From contig JAQGDQ010000111.1 in assembly GCA_030141605.1 (NCBI GenBank), forward strand, positions 186,001 to 250,000: a stretch of 64,000 nt of DNA. The letters are read 5' to 3'. The notes under the pieces are model-generated. The model ran no database searches, was not told the DNA's origin, and worked only from the letters and a program-made list of their open reading frames with translations. Of this stretch, positions 27,881-40,709 are shown piece by piece (position 1 is the stretch's first letter; each line of letters starts with the position of its first letter). Source of the stretch: Tubiluchus corallicola (lineage: Eukaryota > Priapulida > Priapulimorpha > Priapulimorphida > Tubiluchidae). Made by a program: the position numbers and the translations under genes.

Positions 27881-29946
27881 CTAAGCAGTGGAGGGAAGCC
27901 AAAGAAATATTTGGTATTGCCTTTACGCCACTTTAGTCTGTCTCCATAGTAGCTGCATTAGTATCCTGTTAATTATCATACCGTAGTGGCTGAAACTTGA
28001 TAATCTGTGCTTCTGTTTTATAACAAAAATCCCATCATTTTGTTAAAATGATACTTAAATGATGCGTTTGTTAAATCTACAATAAACTTGGTGTTCTAGT
28101 TGGTTGATTGTATGATCTAATACGAATATAATCGTTTACATAAATTTTTCAAGTTCTGAAAAAGAGTTTTGGTAAGGTGTTCTAATGCAAGGAGTTGCAG
28201 ACAACAAAATACTGTTTTAAAGATTCTTAAAATTTAAATTTAAAAAATCTTTAAATGACCCGCATAACGAAATACTTTAGGTCTCTCATTCTGTCTTTCG
28301 ACTTCTCTCCAGAAGCAGTCTTTTAGCAAAGTCAATAAACATCAGAGTTTTTGCCTCGCGGCTAGTTCTTGTACGTCTTCCGTAAACATCTTTGTTTTTG
28401 CGACGGCATCTTGCCGTACCAACAAACAGCGTCATGTTGTTGGTTGATTGAGCGCTATTAGAGGCGTTTTTATCATTCACAGTGAAGCATTCTGAGGCGA
28501 AGAACCCAACACTAGCAATACAGCTGATAACAACCATGTGTCAGTTTGAGTTTCAGGAAGGATCTAAGAGATGGTTACCCAACGTGTTTTTTCTTACATG
28601 TGCTTGATGCTTGTGTATGCAGACGACATTTCTTTGTTATCTAAGTGCAGTACTGCAGAACTGCATATTTGTTGCTCACGAACTTGGTGACCCATACCAA
28701 GTCTCACCTACCCGAATGCCCTGTCAACGTTATTATTATTGTCTGATGCTACGACAAAGCACATTTAATTTGATGAGCACTTGCAAGACACTCAAAAAGT
28801 TGTTTGGGGTGGGGGGTGTGGGGTCGTACTTTAGACCAACATACAGCGACTCATTGCAAGAGTCCCAAGACCAACTAGCCCATTTCCAGCTCTGCAGTAC
28901 TAGCACTGCAAAACCTCTGTCGACTCCATTCTTTGATGCCGCTAGTTTATACATAGTGTTCTGAATAATATTGTTTAAGACTAACTGGACAAGGGGTAGT
29001 TGAATTGTAATGATTGCGTTTTAGTCTTGTGGATATTAGTTTGGCACTTCACCAGTCTTTTATCTGCACATCCCCTGTCCTATTCTGATGAAGAGCTCCT
29101 TTACATTAACGATTACCTTTCCACAATAGCTTCTTGTGAAGTAGAATTTTGTGATTATTACATCGACGTGTCTTCAATGCTTAGCATTCAGTGGTAGGGC
29201 CAACTTAATGTTAATGGAAGTTGAGTAACAAAGCTGTTGATAAATATTTCCTTGTACTTATTGTTATTGTCTTTTACAGCTCAAAACACTGTGTAATTAA
29301 CAATTAACTCTTTACCATTCGTTTTAACTTTCTTGCACCTTCATTTGGTTTCATCAAATTTCTTCCATGTTTATTTATGTTTTTCCGGGCGCTCGGAAAA
29401 CAAGTCGAGCGACCAGGATTGAAATCAAACCATCACCGCTCGCTGCAGTGAGCAATAATAATCAAAATAGCAATATCGTGTAGTGTTGACAATGCGTCAT
29501 TCGACTGATTGGGTCTGTGGCTCGATTACGTTTGTTGCCGCATCATGGCTTTCACCATCCCATTGGGTGATTGCTTACTCGCCACAACCAAAGATCCACA
29601 ACCGTAGATACGTAACACTGGTAGTCATAGTTGCGCAAAGTCATAGATGTGATGACATGACAATGACAGTTATTGCTGTGTATAAGTGAAACCATGAATA
29701 TACACAACACTGAAGGAGCGGTTTAAAATTTTTAGAACATTTTTTTGAGTATTCGTGTCCAGAAAACCGACCAGCACTAGAACATCGTATGCATTAAGAG
29801 CGGACAAAACTGCACACATCAAATTAGTGAAATGTATTTTTAGTTCAAAGACACTATTGCATTCATCAGTCCGTTGTATACATTGCATCTAATTGTACAC
29901 AAAAAATTATGTATATAATTATGTATTTTGTACTGTACATTTTGTT

Positions 29947-30021
29947 ACTGGTTCTTACATATTGTCAGCCAATAAAGAATATATAATATTCTTTATTGGA
30001 TGGCAATATGTAAGAACCAGT
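29947..30021. repeat. 36-bp near-perfect inverted repeat with 3-nt spacer
   Basis: Left arm 29947-29982 begins ACTGGTTCTTACATATTG. The right arm 29986-30021 is its reverse complement with two mismatches. The 3-nt centre makes this a DNA cruciform or fold-back element rather than a normal pre-miRNA. Confidence 0.85.
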
Positions 30022-32922
30022 TACTCAGCGGCCGAAATTTTAAACGTGGAAACCTACATTTTTGGAGATGGGGTCGGAGTGTTCGTGTTATGGTCGAACA
30101 GAGGTTATACATGTAGTACACTCTCACAGACACGAGCATTTTTGGGATTGAAAATCTTTTTATTTTTTCATGTAGTACAGTTTAGCGTTTGGCGGATACG
30201 TCGACTGTCTAATCAATATTTGTGTTTCCAAAAAAGCACTTTCTAGTCTAGAAACTTTCTAAGAACATCCAGTGGAAGATGTCGGGTTTTTTTATTAGAA
30301 CCGCTTGCCAATGTAAAGGCGCGCAAAACTTTTCAAGTATATGAGATACATAGTTGTATGTTGAGAGGTAGCGCTCCGTTCTTATTTCAGTTTTAATGAA
30401 AATGCCATTAGGAATCTATGCGCAGTATATAACGTTTCGCTATATTCGGAGGTTCCAAGACATTGTTGATATTAACGTTGCGCCATCTAACGATCAAAAA
30501 TCGTGCCAAAAGAATAGGCTATTGTGAATCTGGTGAATCCCGCTATACTAGCAACATAAACAAAACACTAAGTGCAGTGTGGAATAAGTAAACACAGCAA
30601 AGAGGGAACTGGAGATGCATCCAATAGTGACAGTAAACATTGTGTATATTTGTTCACCGTGTCTCTAATGCATCTACCTACCAACCTCCAGGCTATTAGT
30701 CACAGCTATGAAATATTAGTTTTTCCAATAACTGCTTATTTCCCATTTACTATGTGTTATTGAATCTCCTTTTCTTTCTTGAGGTGTGAAGCGTTTAGTG
30801 GCTGAGGAGAAATTTTGTAAGGCTTCTTAATAACAAATTGATGTGGGTTCTCAACCCAATCGCTGGTAGGGTTTGTCAAGAGTTTTTCAACACTTGGTAG
30901 GATGACGTTTGATGAGTCTATTTTGTCGTCATCGTTTCATTTTCGATGACGACAGTTTTTTATTTTTCATTATTGTAATTTCCGTCATTATATTCGTCGT
31001 CATTATCCATTATCATCATCGTTGCAACACGACAGTTAACCTAGCCAACTACCGATTTGGCTAGTTCACATGATCTGAAAAGTGTGGTCTCGTGCATGGC
31101 CTTTCAGATCTTTGGCATTCTTTCGTGTTAAATTATTATAGTTGGTCAAATTTCGCACTTGTGACTTTGGTTCTGAGATGCACATGAACCAACACAGAAA
31201 AAGATTACCTTTATCAGTTCTGCTTTTGTTTCTTTCTGCCGAGCTAAGTCAGTCTTGCTACTAGTGATTTCCGAGCCCTTGTGTTAGGTCCATTTAGGTT
31301 GAATAATTACTCTGATTCCATTAGTCACGAAGTCTTTTGTAAAGATAATTAATAATACTAATTTTAAGCCAAAAAATATTAACAAAACGCATCATCACAA
31401 CCAAGTACTCTTATTCACGGCTTCCTGGCTGACGTCATCATTGAAGCCAGAATCAACAGTGTTCTGAGGTTCGTACAAACAGTCAACTATTTACATTGCT
31501 TGTAGTAAACACTCGGTGGCTCCGTATTTAGGCAAAATTTATGGCTGCAAACGATAATGGCTCTCGTAGCATCGTGTGGCAGAATTGGTAAACAATGTGT
31601 ATTGATCAGTTTGGATGGCTTCACACTGTGGCTTCATTTGAGAAATGAAGCATGGGCATACAAGCAAGTTGCCTTTTGGTGGTGATTCTTCGTTGTGGAC
31701 GTTTGGATTGTGTTGCCTTCGTCATCACCATTGTCGCTATAGGCTATAGCTAATCATCTTTCGGTAGCAGATAGATATAGATAAATCCAGTAGAGTAAAT
31801 CGTCTGTGGATATTACTCTGTCTAACTCCGTTTCCCATAATTTGTTTGCCTTTCAGATTCAATCAAGTGGTACTATAACATTTTGCTTTTATCTCTGTAC
31901 CAGTTAAGATGTGACGCCAGGTTTCAATAATTCATTCCTTAATTTGGTTGTATTATTTTTTTAAAAAGAAAGTCACTGAGTCATTCCTTGAGTCCATCAG
32001 CTAAGACGAAATGTTCTATTTTTATGTTGAGTGGTATTAGGTGTTGAACTGAAAAAATGAATGTTGACAACTGGCAATTTTTCAGTTTCAACGAAATGAT
32101 GAAATTCAGGATAAGCAAATTATGACATGTTCTGGATGTTCTGGAACTTCTTCTGCAACATTTTTTGGAAAATGTTCTTATAATTGACCGAGCACCGTGT
32201 GTGTCGAACCCACTTTGTTGGCGACCAAGCAAGCGTTGTCAAGGTTAAGAAGCGAACTCACTGGAGCATGTGCGATTGTGCAAAACTGTTGGGTCCCAAC
32301 TTCATTTTAGGGTCCTTTGTTGATGATTATTGTTATAGTTTTAAGATAAGCGAAATTTTGTAAGAAACAGTAAAAACGAGTCACGGGCATTAGTATTACT
32401 TAGCTTCTCTCTAGATAAAAATATTTTCTTGCAAGCGTAATTTCGTTTCAAATTTACTATATTGTTTTCCAACATGTCGTATAGCTGACTGCAATTGAGA
32501 CCCGATCATTACGTTTGATCAGTCAAAGAGTTATCGTCTTTCTTTTGCTCGTTTAATGATACCCTATTTTGTTTATTTCTGACCGAACCGAGATGGCGTA
32601 ATTTCCGCTGCTAGAAATTTCATTAATTTGGCGGATTTGGAGGCCTAATTTGTCTAAATTGTGCTCTGTCGTTGTGTTTAATCACAGATTATCGTGGGTT
32701 AGTGAAACGGAAACTAACCATTTGCAAGTTTAAGTACAGTAATTGGTTTAAAGACTTGTGACAATAGGCAAACTGAAAGGTCAGTCTTTTTAAATCAGCA
32801 AAAACAATTGCGTAGCGTAAAAAGTAGTGTGCTAGTTTAGTTTGCTCTATAATTAGATCTAATTAATCACAGTAAAAACATGCAAAGGATGTTAAACTAT
32901 CTGCTCACCATTAGCGAGCTAA

Positions 32923-32942
32923 CTTCGTTTACGTAAACGAAG
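32923..32942. promoter_or_regulatory. Perfect 20-bp palindrome with inverted forkhead cores
   Basis: CTTCGTTTACGTAAACGAAG is its own reverse complement and contains GTTTAC and GTAAAC sharing the centre. An outer inverted pair TTAGCGA / TCGCTAA (32911 and about 32953) encloses it. Dimeric Fox binding is an inference. Confidence 0.4.
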
Positions 32943-34215
32943 CTCGAAAACGTCGCTAATTTTGCACTTTGTATTCACTATTATGATTATTGCTTTCCGT
33001 TTAGTTCAGCAAAACAGTAAAATATTGCTCATTTTGCCTGAAAGTACGAAACTTTACATAACGCTGTAACCCATCACGATGATTAACTTGATGTGGAGCC
33101 AATAGAAAACATCCTATGTGGCCGCCATTTTCAACATGGCTGCCGCTAGCCTACGAAGGCCATGTTTTAGCTACTAAACCAATTAGGATGGTGATTTTGA
33201 TGTTTGAATATAACTTTCAACGACAAGGCATCCAAATCTGATGTTTAAAAACCCTTAAAAACCCTTAACCTGTTAGTTCAAAGCATAGTTTACCTACAGC
33301 TATAAAAATCACCCAAGATTCACGTCTAGTACTGTACCTTGCAGAACTATAAAAATCAGTCAAGCACTACCCCATACTCATTGTGATTCGTACACTGCCA
33401 AATACGCTTTCGTTGGTCAACTTTAATTCCTCATTTGTTGTAATGTGTTGTTGAGTGTTACATACCCCTCTTTTACGCACCACCCAAAACTTCCATCCCT
33501 TCCCCTCTTCCCAATAGTAGTCGCTCTGTCGCAGACGCCGTCAATTAGTAGATTTTTTATATAAAAGCTGCGATGATTCACACGCAGAAACAAAAAACCA
33601 CTGTTAGCGCAGCAATAACAATATCATCAGCTTTAAACACAAAGAAAACAACGTGTGAATGCAGTAGCTCTCATCCATAATAATAAGCTAGGGTTATTAA
33701 TAAAAGCGTCAAACTAGCATTGGAGCATCTGCACAACACATATCAGGCAGTTGTGAGGGCAACTTGATTTCAAGACTAATATGGCGCAGACTAGATTAGT
33801 TAGAAGTATGACATTGTAAAAAATGCACTGAATGTAGTTTAACTTAAACTTGTTGGTAAACATCCGCTTCCAGTCACATTATATTCATTATCAGTTTGGA
33901 ATTATTTGTCAGCAGGAGGTTGTCTGTGCAATAAATGATAAATGCGCGGCGTAGTTGGGTAAAGCACTGAATGAATGAATTAATTACGAGAAATCAGTAA
34001 TTTAACCAGTAAGTCAATTAATTAATCAATAGACCGAAAATGACAAAATAAAGAAACCGTCATCTGTCACACGACCAAACAAATAAAAATATATAATCAA
34101 ATGGAAATAAATTCATTAAACAATTAGTAATCAAACAAACAAACAAATAAACTAAACTAGGAACCACATTGTGAAGTTAGGCTTCTTTTACATTCCTGGC
34201 AAAATCTTTTTAGAG

Positions 34216-34490
34216 TATTGAGAGAGATTCGTGGTCATATGACTAGAGTCCTCCTTAAATTTATTAGCTACGAATGGTCACTTTTGGCTACTTTGTTTAG
34301 CGCTGTTTAACATCAGTTACTACTCATGCGCGCTTGACCACGAATTTCTTTTTAGGGGATTGAGATGTCCCTAGAACCTTAAACTGTTTTATCGGCTACG
34401 AATAGCTACTTTTGGCTAATTTGAGCAACGGCGTTCACCAACAGCTACTGCGCATGCGCGTTTAGCATCACGAAGCCCAAGCGTGTCTGT
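34216..34490. repeat. Diverged tandem duplication, offset about 128 bp
   Basis: ATTGAGA...GCTACGAATGGTCACTTTTGGCTA (from 34267) recurs as GCTACGAATAGCTACTTTTG (from 34395). Both copies end with a CATGCGCG-containing block. Confidence 0.5.
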
Positions 34491-34630
34491 TTGTCCGACG
34501 CGCCGCTGACGCTTTTATCCCCACTTGATTCTCGATTAAACGTTATTTTGACACGATCGACTAGCCGTGGTTGGAGAATAAACGCAATGTCACGTAGAGG
34601 CCTGTAAAGCAATACTAACCAAACACACAA

Positions 34631-34673
34631 GCAAACAAGCGCTTGTTTGCCCAGGGATGGTTGCTATGGCGAC
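34631..34673. promoter_or_regulatory. Palindromic forkhead pair next to an RFX X-box
   Basis: GCAAACAAGCGCTTGTTTGC (34631-34650) is a perfect 20-bp palindrome made of two Fox-like heptamers, GCAAACA and TGTTTGC, separated by AGCGCT. Nine bases further, GTTGCTATGGCGAC (34660-34673) fits the RFX X-box consensus GTYRCCATRGYAAC closely. The motifs are seen; occupancy is inferred. Confidence 0.45.
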
Positions 34674-34829
34674 CGGCTCTGAAAACTACTTGTGGATGCA
34701 ATTAGTGGTTTTCCTGTGTCCCGATAGTGTAAACAGGACAGAGACAATATCGTTTTATCCCGCTGTTGGTTGTGGTAAATTCTAAAGAAAATTCACTTGG
34801 GGTTTCACGGACGCCATCTTTATTGTTTG

Positions 34830-35110
34830 GCTTCTTTATTTTTGCTTGACTTATGTAGCCTGATTTTGGCTTCTGTTTTGCTAATTTTTGGCTTCCTAGG
34901 CAAAATATAGGTTGATTGGCTTTAACATTTCCTGTTGTTTTGGCCTTCTTTACATTTTTCTAACCTCAGTAGCAGTTTTTTCGCCTTTTGATTTTTTTAC
35001 TTAGCTTGTAATTTTTTCTGTTGTCTGTTTTACCTCTGTGGCCTTTCTGCTCTTTCGACTTTTTTAATTATTGGCTTCGTTGACTCTTTTGATTTTTATA
35101 CATAACATTT
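34830..35110. repeat. T-rich degenerate repeat of TTTTGGCTTCT motifs
   Basis: TTTGGCTTC or TTTGGCCTTC recurs at irregular 20-40 bp steps in a strongly T-rich stretch. Simple low-complexity sequence. Confidence 0.4.
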
Positions 35111-35619
35111 GTCTTTTACAAATTTACAAATTAGTCTTTACAAATTTGATCAACCAATTTTTGGTTTATTTTGTTTTTTTTGGCAACTTCAACTATTTCT
35201 TGGCTTAAAATTTTTTAAGCTTCATGTAACTGGAGGGTTTTCTTGTGCTTCAACAAAAGATTACTCATGTTTATGTGCAGTCACACCAATAACGAAATTT
35301 ATATAGTAGGCAGAATATTTTTATTGTTGCTCATTTAACACTCATATGGTTCCCAGAGCACATAGATTTTAATTAGCAATGAGTTAAAGAAATTCGGTCG
35401 AATTATATTTAATATGCGTAATATAAGTTGGATACATCAATAACAGAGATCCTTAATGGCAGGTAGCCTTATTATATCAAAGTACAAACTTTCGATCTTC
35501 AAAAATGTAAAATATATTAAAACATTCATCTTACTTTGCTTTTGCAGCTTTAGAATTTTGGTAAAATTTCTGTGATTGTTTAGCTTGTAGCTATTATTGT
35601 TTTTTCGATGTCTGTAAGG

Positions 35620-35953
35620 TAGGGTGAACATTCTTTCTTGGAAAACGAATTCGAATCGAATTCGAAGACAGCTTTAAAGATGTTCGAATAAATTTCAAAT
35701 CATTAATAAAAACCAGTTTCGCAAAGACCATGCATATTGCTTGATATTGTTCCTTAGTAAAAGCATTAATATCTGTTTAAAAATTGTGCACATAAATTGC
35801 AGCTAAACTGCGTTGATTACGCGCTGTTTCAAACGTTTTAATGATGAAGAACGTATGTAGTTGAAGTGGTGAATTATTCGAATCAATAATTTTAGCTCGA
35901 ACCGAATTCGAATTAAAATTCGATCTAACTCGAACATTCGATGCTTACCCCTA
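35620..35953. mobile_element. hAT-type MITE, copy 1 (334 bp)
   Basis: Ends TAGGGTGAACATTC... and ...GATGCTTACCCCTA form terminal inverted repeats. The 8-bp flanks CTGTAAGG (35612-35619 and 35954-35961) are identical, the hAT signature. The subterminal regions are rich in TTCGAATTCGAAT-type palindromes. The interior (AATTGTGCAC.., CTGTTTCAAACGTTTTA, AGAACGTATGTRG) matches the copy at 48.6 kb. No transposase frame. Confidence 0.9.
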
Positions 35954-36763
35954 CTGTAAGGGCAGCAGGATCAGCTCCAAATTCCGTAATTCTCATGACG
36001 ATCCGTACAGGAACTGAGAAGTTCTCTTTTCCTTGACCACTAAGATGGCAGCTTACATTAGTTGTGTCGTAGTTGTTCTGAGTCTCGTTTTGTTTAATCA
36101 AAAATAAAACGGTGTCGCCTACCACGTGTTTGCAAAATGTGAATAATTCATCAACATTTTCGACAATAGTTACAGCTTCTCGCAAACAATCTGTTGGCTT
36201 AATAAAAGCGCCTTGCACTAGCGTTATTTTCTACTTGCATTATTAACGAGTTACATGACGTTTGGTGATGCTGAATGAAAAGCTTTTTTTGCTTGGCGTG
36301 TAACAATCATTCAGTCTTCGATTCGAAGAGTAACAGACAACAATGCATGTTTGTTTCCCAGACGACAATTTTGACAGTCCTATTTACGTTTTGATGAATA
36401 TCTATTTGTGTAATAGTATCTTTATTTTGTATGTTGTTAAGTTGACACATTTATTAAATTAATTTGCTAATACATAACTTTTGATTAAAAGGTGCTTTCT
36501 TTTGTCGTTATTTCAAAGTACGTGATTGCAATTGCGCGTACATACTACGAATGTATAAAATTTGCACTCGCCGTAAATTACTTCTTAATACTTGTAGGCC
36601 TAATTGCCGTAGAATATTGAAGCCAATTTGTGGTTTACAAAGTATAATATTTTATAATTACAAGACTTTATTTGAGACGATCGATGCAAAAAGTTTGTGT
36701 TGAAAATTCGTCTTTGTTATTGTCATAAAAGTCGATTGTTCAGTAAATGGGCACCACTTAGAC

Positions 36764-37156
36764 CAGGGGTTCTCAACCGGGGGGAATTCCCCTCTTGGGG
36801 GAATGAGCCACCTCCAGGGGGGGAACGAATGGGTGGAAAAATAAAAAATATGTAGAAAAGCAGAGAAAAAAGTACAGAAAGCCTTCATAGCCAACGCAAC
36901 ACACCCTCCTGCGCAAGACGTTTAGATCCGACCACGGACCACCTTTAGATCTCAACAGGAGCAAGCTGCAAGAGTCACACTGAATGTGGTGACCACAGAT
37001 TGTATTATTATTCATGAATAAAAAAATGTTGAAATTAAAAAAATGAATTAAAAAAATGCATGAAAACAATTTTCATTTTGTTTGTGGGCTAGGGGGGAAC
37101 GAGAATCAGCAGCCTTCAAAAGGGGGGAACGGGTCAAAAAAGGTTGGGAACCACTG
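36764..37156. mobile_element. hAT-type nonautonomous element, second family (393 bp)
   Basis: It starts CAGGGGTTCTCAACC and ends GGTTGGGAACCACTG, inverted repeats matching at 13 of 15 positions. Perfect 8-bp target duplications ACTTAGAC lie at 36756-36763 and 37157-37164. The termini resemble hAT/Charlie-like ends. The subterminal regions are G-rich. No transposase frame. Confidence 0.92.
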
Positions 37157-37959
37157 ACTTAGACGTAGGTCCCTTTGTTCAAAATATTGGATGTTAGAAC
37201 TTGAACCCGTATTTTGCAATTTTATTTTGTACTAACTACTTTTGTTTCGCTTATTAGTGCCCGTCTGCAGTTGACTTAAATTCCGAAATCAAATATGCAG
37301 ACAAACATTATGATAATTAGTGCGTATTTTCTTTCTTAGTTTAGCTTCTATTTATTTAACTTAACTTAATGTTATTTTTACGTTCAATCCTTCATTTACT
37401 TATATAATAAAACTTAGCCACAGCATCCGTTAACTGATAAGCAGAATAATAGTTGTGCAAGTCTGTGAACAAACAGTTACCCGGGCTATTGTTAAAAACA
37501 CTATAATTTTTATATATATTTGTCTTAGTTTCACTGCAATAGTGTATTTGACGTCGCGTATTTTTTATTTGTCTACCTTTGACTGAGTTTCGCTAGTTGC
37601 GTGTTTTCTTCGGATAACTCAGTAAATATTCCAGGCACTTTAAAATTCTCTGCGCTGTGGCAGAAGAACCAGCATTGCATTACAAGATGCTGCCATCTTT
37701 CGCGTGAAATTTGCACTAAACCGTATTTGCTATTTAAGTAAGAAACTAATCATTAGACTCTTGATACAATATAATGACCGGAGATAACGTTAGGCTAGGC
37801 TTATAAGCAATGGCGAAATCATCATCTTACGTCACCAATCACCATTGCTGTCGTCATTGTCACTGATTTTTTCATCAGTTTGTTTTACATTTTCTGTATT
37901 ATGAAGATGAAATCATGTTATTGTAGATGTGATTATCAATGACAAAATGCACTTCCTAC

Positions 37960-38500
37960 CACTGACACTTTCATCATCATCATCAACAACAACATAATTA
38001 CTAACGCTGCCGCTGCAAGCGCTGTTGTCACCACCAATATCTCCATCATCTCCCGCCATGTAGACTTTTACAACCGCTTCTCTAATTAGCACTTACTACA
38101 CATGCTGTTACTTGGTCACTTCTAGTTACAGTGCCCAAATCAACAACACCGTCACCACCATCAGCACAATCATCATCGTCACAGTCGTTGTTATCATCAT
38201 CGTCATCATCATCATTACCATTAATCTTGAGTCACCATCATTATCGTCATTCTTGTCACCATAATCATTATCATTATCATTGGCATCATCGCCACCTTTG
38301 TCTTCATTATTGACGTCATCATCATTTCATCTTTACGATTATCATCATCTTCTTCATGACCATCGCCATCATATTCGTCATTGCAGCTATCGCCATTTTC
38401 ACTATTAACGTAGTCATCATCAGCATGATCGTCATCAGTATTACCGCCACCATTGTCACCATCATCAGCATCATCATTTTCGGCACCACATCACCTCATC
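37960..38500. repeat. Imperfect (ATC)n/(ACC)n triplet-rich region
   Basis: Irregular CAT, CAC and GTC triplets over about 540 bp. Ser/His-rich frames are artefacts. It contains a perfect CRE octamer TGACGTCA at 38311. Confidence 0.8.
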
Positions 38501-38648
38501 TTCTTCACCACCCCCCTATTTAACATTATGCATGGAGCCGACTGCAACAAACATAATCACAAGCAATTATGCATCTGCTTCATCCCACGGGCTAACTTGT
38601 TTACTTTCCAGCCTGCATTGTTTACTTTGGGGTTATTATTGCCAGCTG

Positions 38649-38662
38649 GTTGCCATGGTAAC
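38649..38662. promoter_or_regulatory. Full-consensus RFX X-box
   Basis: GTTGCCATGGTAAC matches the palindromic RFX consensus at every position. TGTTTAC sites lie nearby (about 38599 and 38619) and a GTAAACA at about 38705, in a 130-bp neighbourhood that could be an enhancer. Confidence 0.45.
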
Positions 38663-40505
38663 GGGAGGGGAATGATGTCATGAATTATTGCAGCAGATAG
38701 TAATGTAAACACCATTGGGATTTGTGGATTATTAGGCGGGTGAGCTATAAGATCTACAAGCAATTACAGCCATCATTTTTTGTGTGTTAGAACATAAAGA
38801 TTACAAAGAAACAAATTATTCCGGATTGATTTTGTTACTCTTTTTTCTTTTCATAATTTCTTTTGCTTCTCTCACTCTAATCTCGCGTTTACTCAGTTTT
38901 CCATTACTTTTTTTAACTTTCATTCACTTTTATTTTTTCTTCCTCCTTTTGCTCATCTTTCCCGTTTTCATCAATTTCTCTCCAGTTTTCTTTTTTATTC
39001 TCCCTTACGTTTCACACTAATTTTCTTTTATACGTTCCTGTTGTCTTCTCTTTGGATTCTGCATTTTGCTCTTGAAATTTTGGTAACAAGAAAATGCACA
39101 AAAATGCAGTTTGCGCAATCTGTTTCTTTAGCTGTTTGAAAGCCATCTGCAGCATTCAGAATTGGAAATGAGCCTCCAAACCTGAGTCGCTTCCTTTCTC
39201 TCTAGCATTACAATAACCTATGCAAAAAATGAAGTTTGTAGTTTTGATCCTGCTGTGTGGTTAATACTTCACTTAATTATGTTGTCAAAAACACTTTAAA
39301 AATTAAAAAAAACGCAAGTTTTGAGCATGGTAACATTGTTTAACATGATCCTTTTAAAATGAAAATTTTTTCCAGCAAGACATCAATTGCGCTGGAGCAC
39401 TTTTTGCCTGGATACTGTGCTGAATGCACGTCCAAGTGACCCGCTACAAAATACTGACCTGAATGACCGATAATTCCCTAACTCTTTCAGCATCAAACTA
39501 TTCAGCTTAAGAGCTGCATCAAAAGTTAACTAAGTGTGGTGGGTACTGAGTGGCAATAGATTAAGTGGATCAGTTTTCTTAAGAGCAATCAGCAATCTAT
39601 GACAAAGATGGTGCTGCATGTAGAGAAGAAGCATTCTGTTTGTGCTTGCACTCATCACTATCAAAGCAGATTGATTATTATATAATTGCAAACTAAAATA
39701 TATCGCCTGTTTTATTTTGTTACATTTAAATGTGAAAAAAGACTTGCAATCATTTGCAAACTTTCGAAGAAGTAAGACAGGATGCGTAGTAACATTTCGC
39801 AATTTAAGAAAAATGCATAATCGGGCCTAGCAGAGCCTAAATGTCATGTCAGCCTCTATTCTTAACCATAATGCACTACGCCTGGCTGCTCCACTTTGTG
39901 TTTGCTTTCCCTCGCGCAACAAGCGTTGATCTCTGATTCTGATTCTGCAGCTCGCGTCAGTCATTCCGCCGATACCGAGCAACACACGTTCGAAGATTGT
40001 TTTAGCTACCCTTGTCTCACGTGAATCATAATGATGTTACCTATTTGTGTGGTGTTTGCTTAAAATTATCTATTGGGTGTTTTTGTCTGCTTAATTTTTG
40101 TTACCATTTTGGACGGTTGGTTATGAGATGTTCGTCACCTGGCTGAGTTTTGATCTCTTTCAGTACGACTGCTTCCTATCTTGCAAAGAAGACTTCCTGA
40201 CCTAGATACCTGGTTGAAGTCGATGTGTTTGTGTTTGTTTGCCTGTGTAATTAGTGCGCGTAAAGTTAATTAAGTTATATCTTATTAAGCCAGCTGCCGT
40301 TTATTTACCTGGACAATTAAATTACGCAACGCGGTTAAATAAGCCTGAATGGAGGCGCGCAGAGATGGAAAGGATGATGTTTGATGGGGTAAATCTGTTT
40401 AGCAAAAGATTCTCTTTCTGTCGTGTGAAACTGAAAACATTTAAGACTTGTTATATGAAAATGTAAATTATTGACCTGATCATTATTATTATAAAAATAT
40501 AATCC

Positions 40506-40709
<204 letters not shown>

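Noticed and set aside
30925-30965. GTCGTCATCG hairpin followed by T-run, like a rho-independent terminator
   Set aside because: Bacterial terminators have no role in this animal intron. The sequence lies in a GTC/ATC-rich simple repeat.
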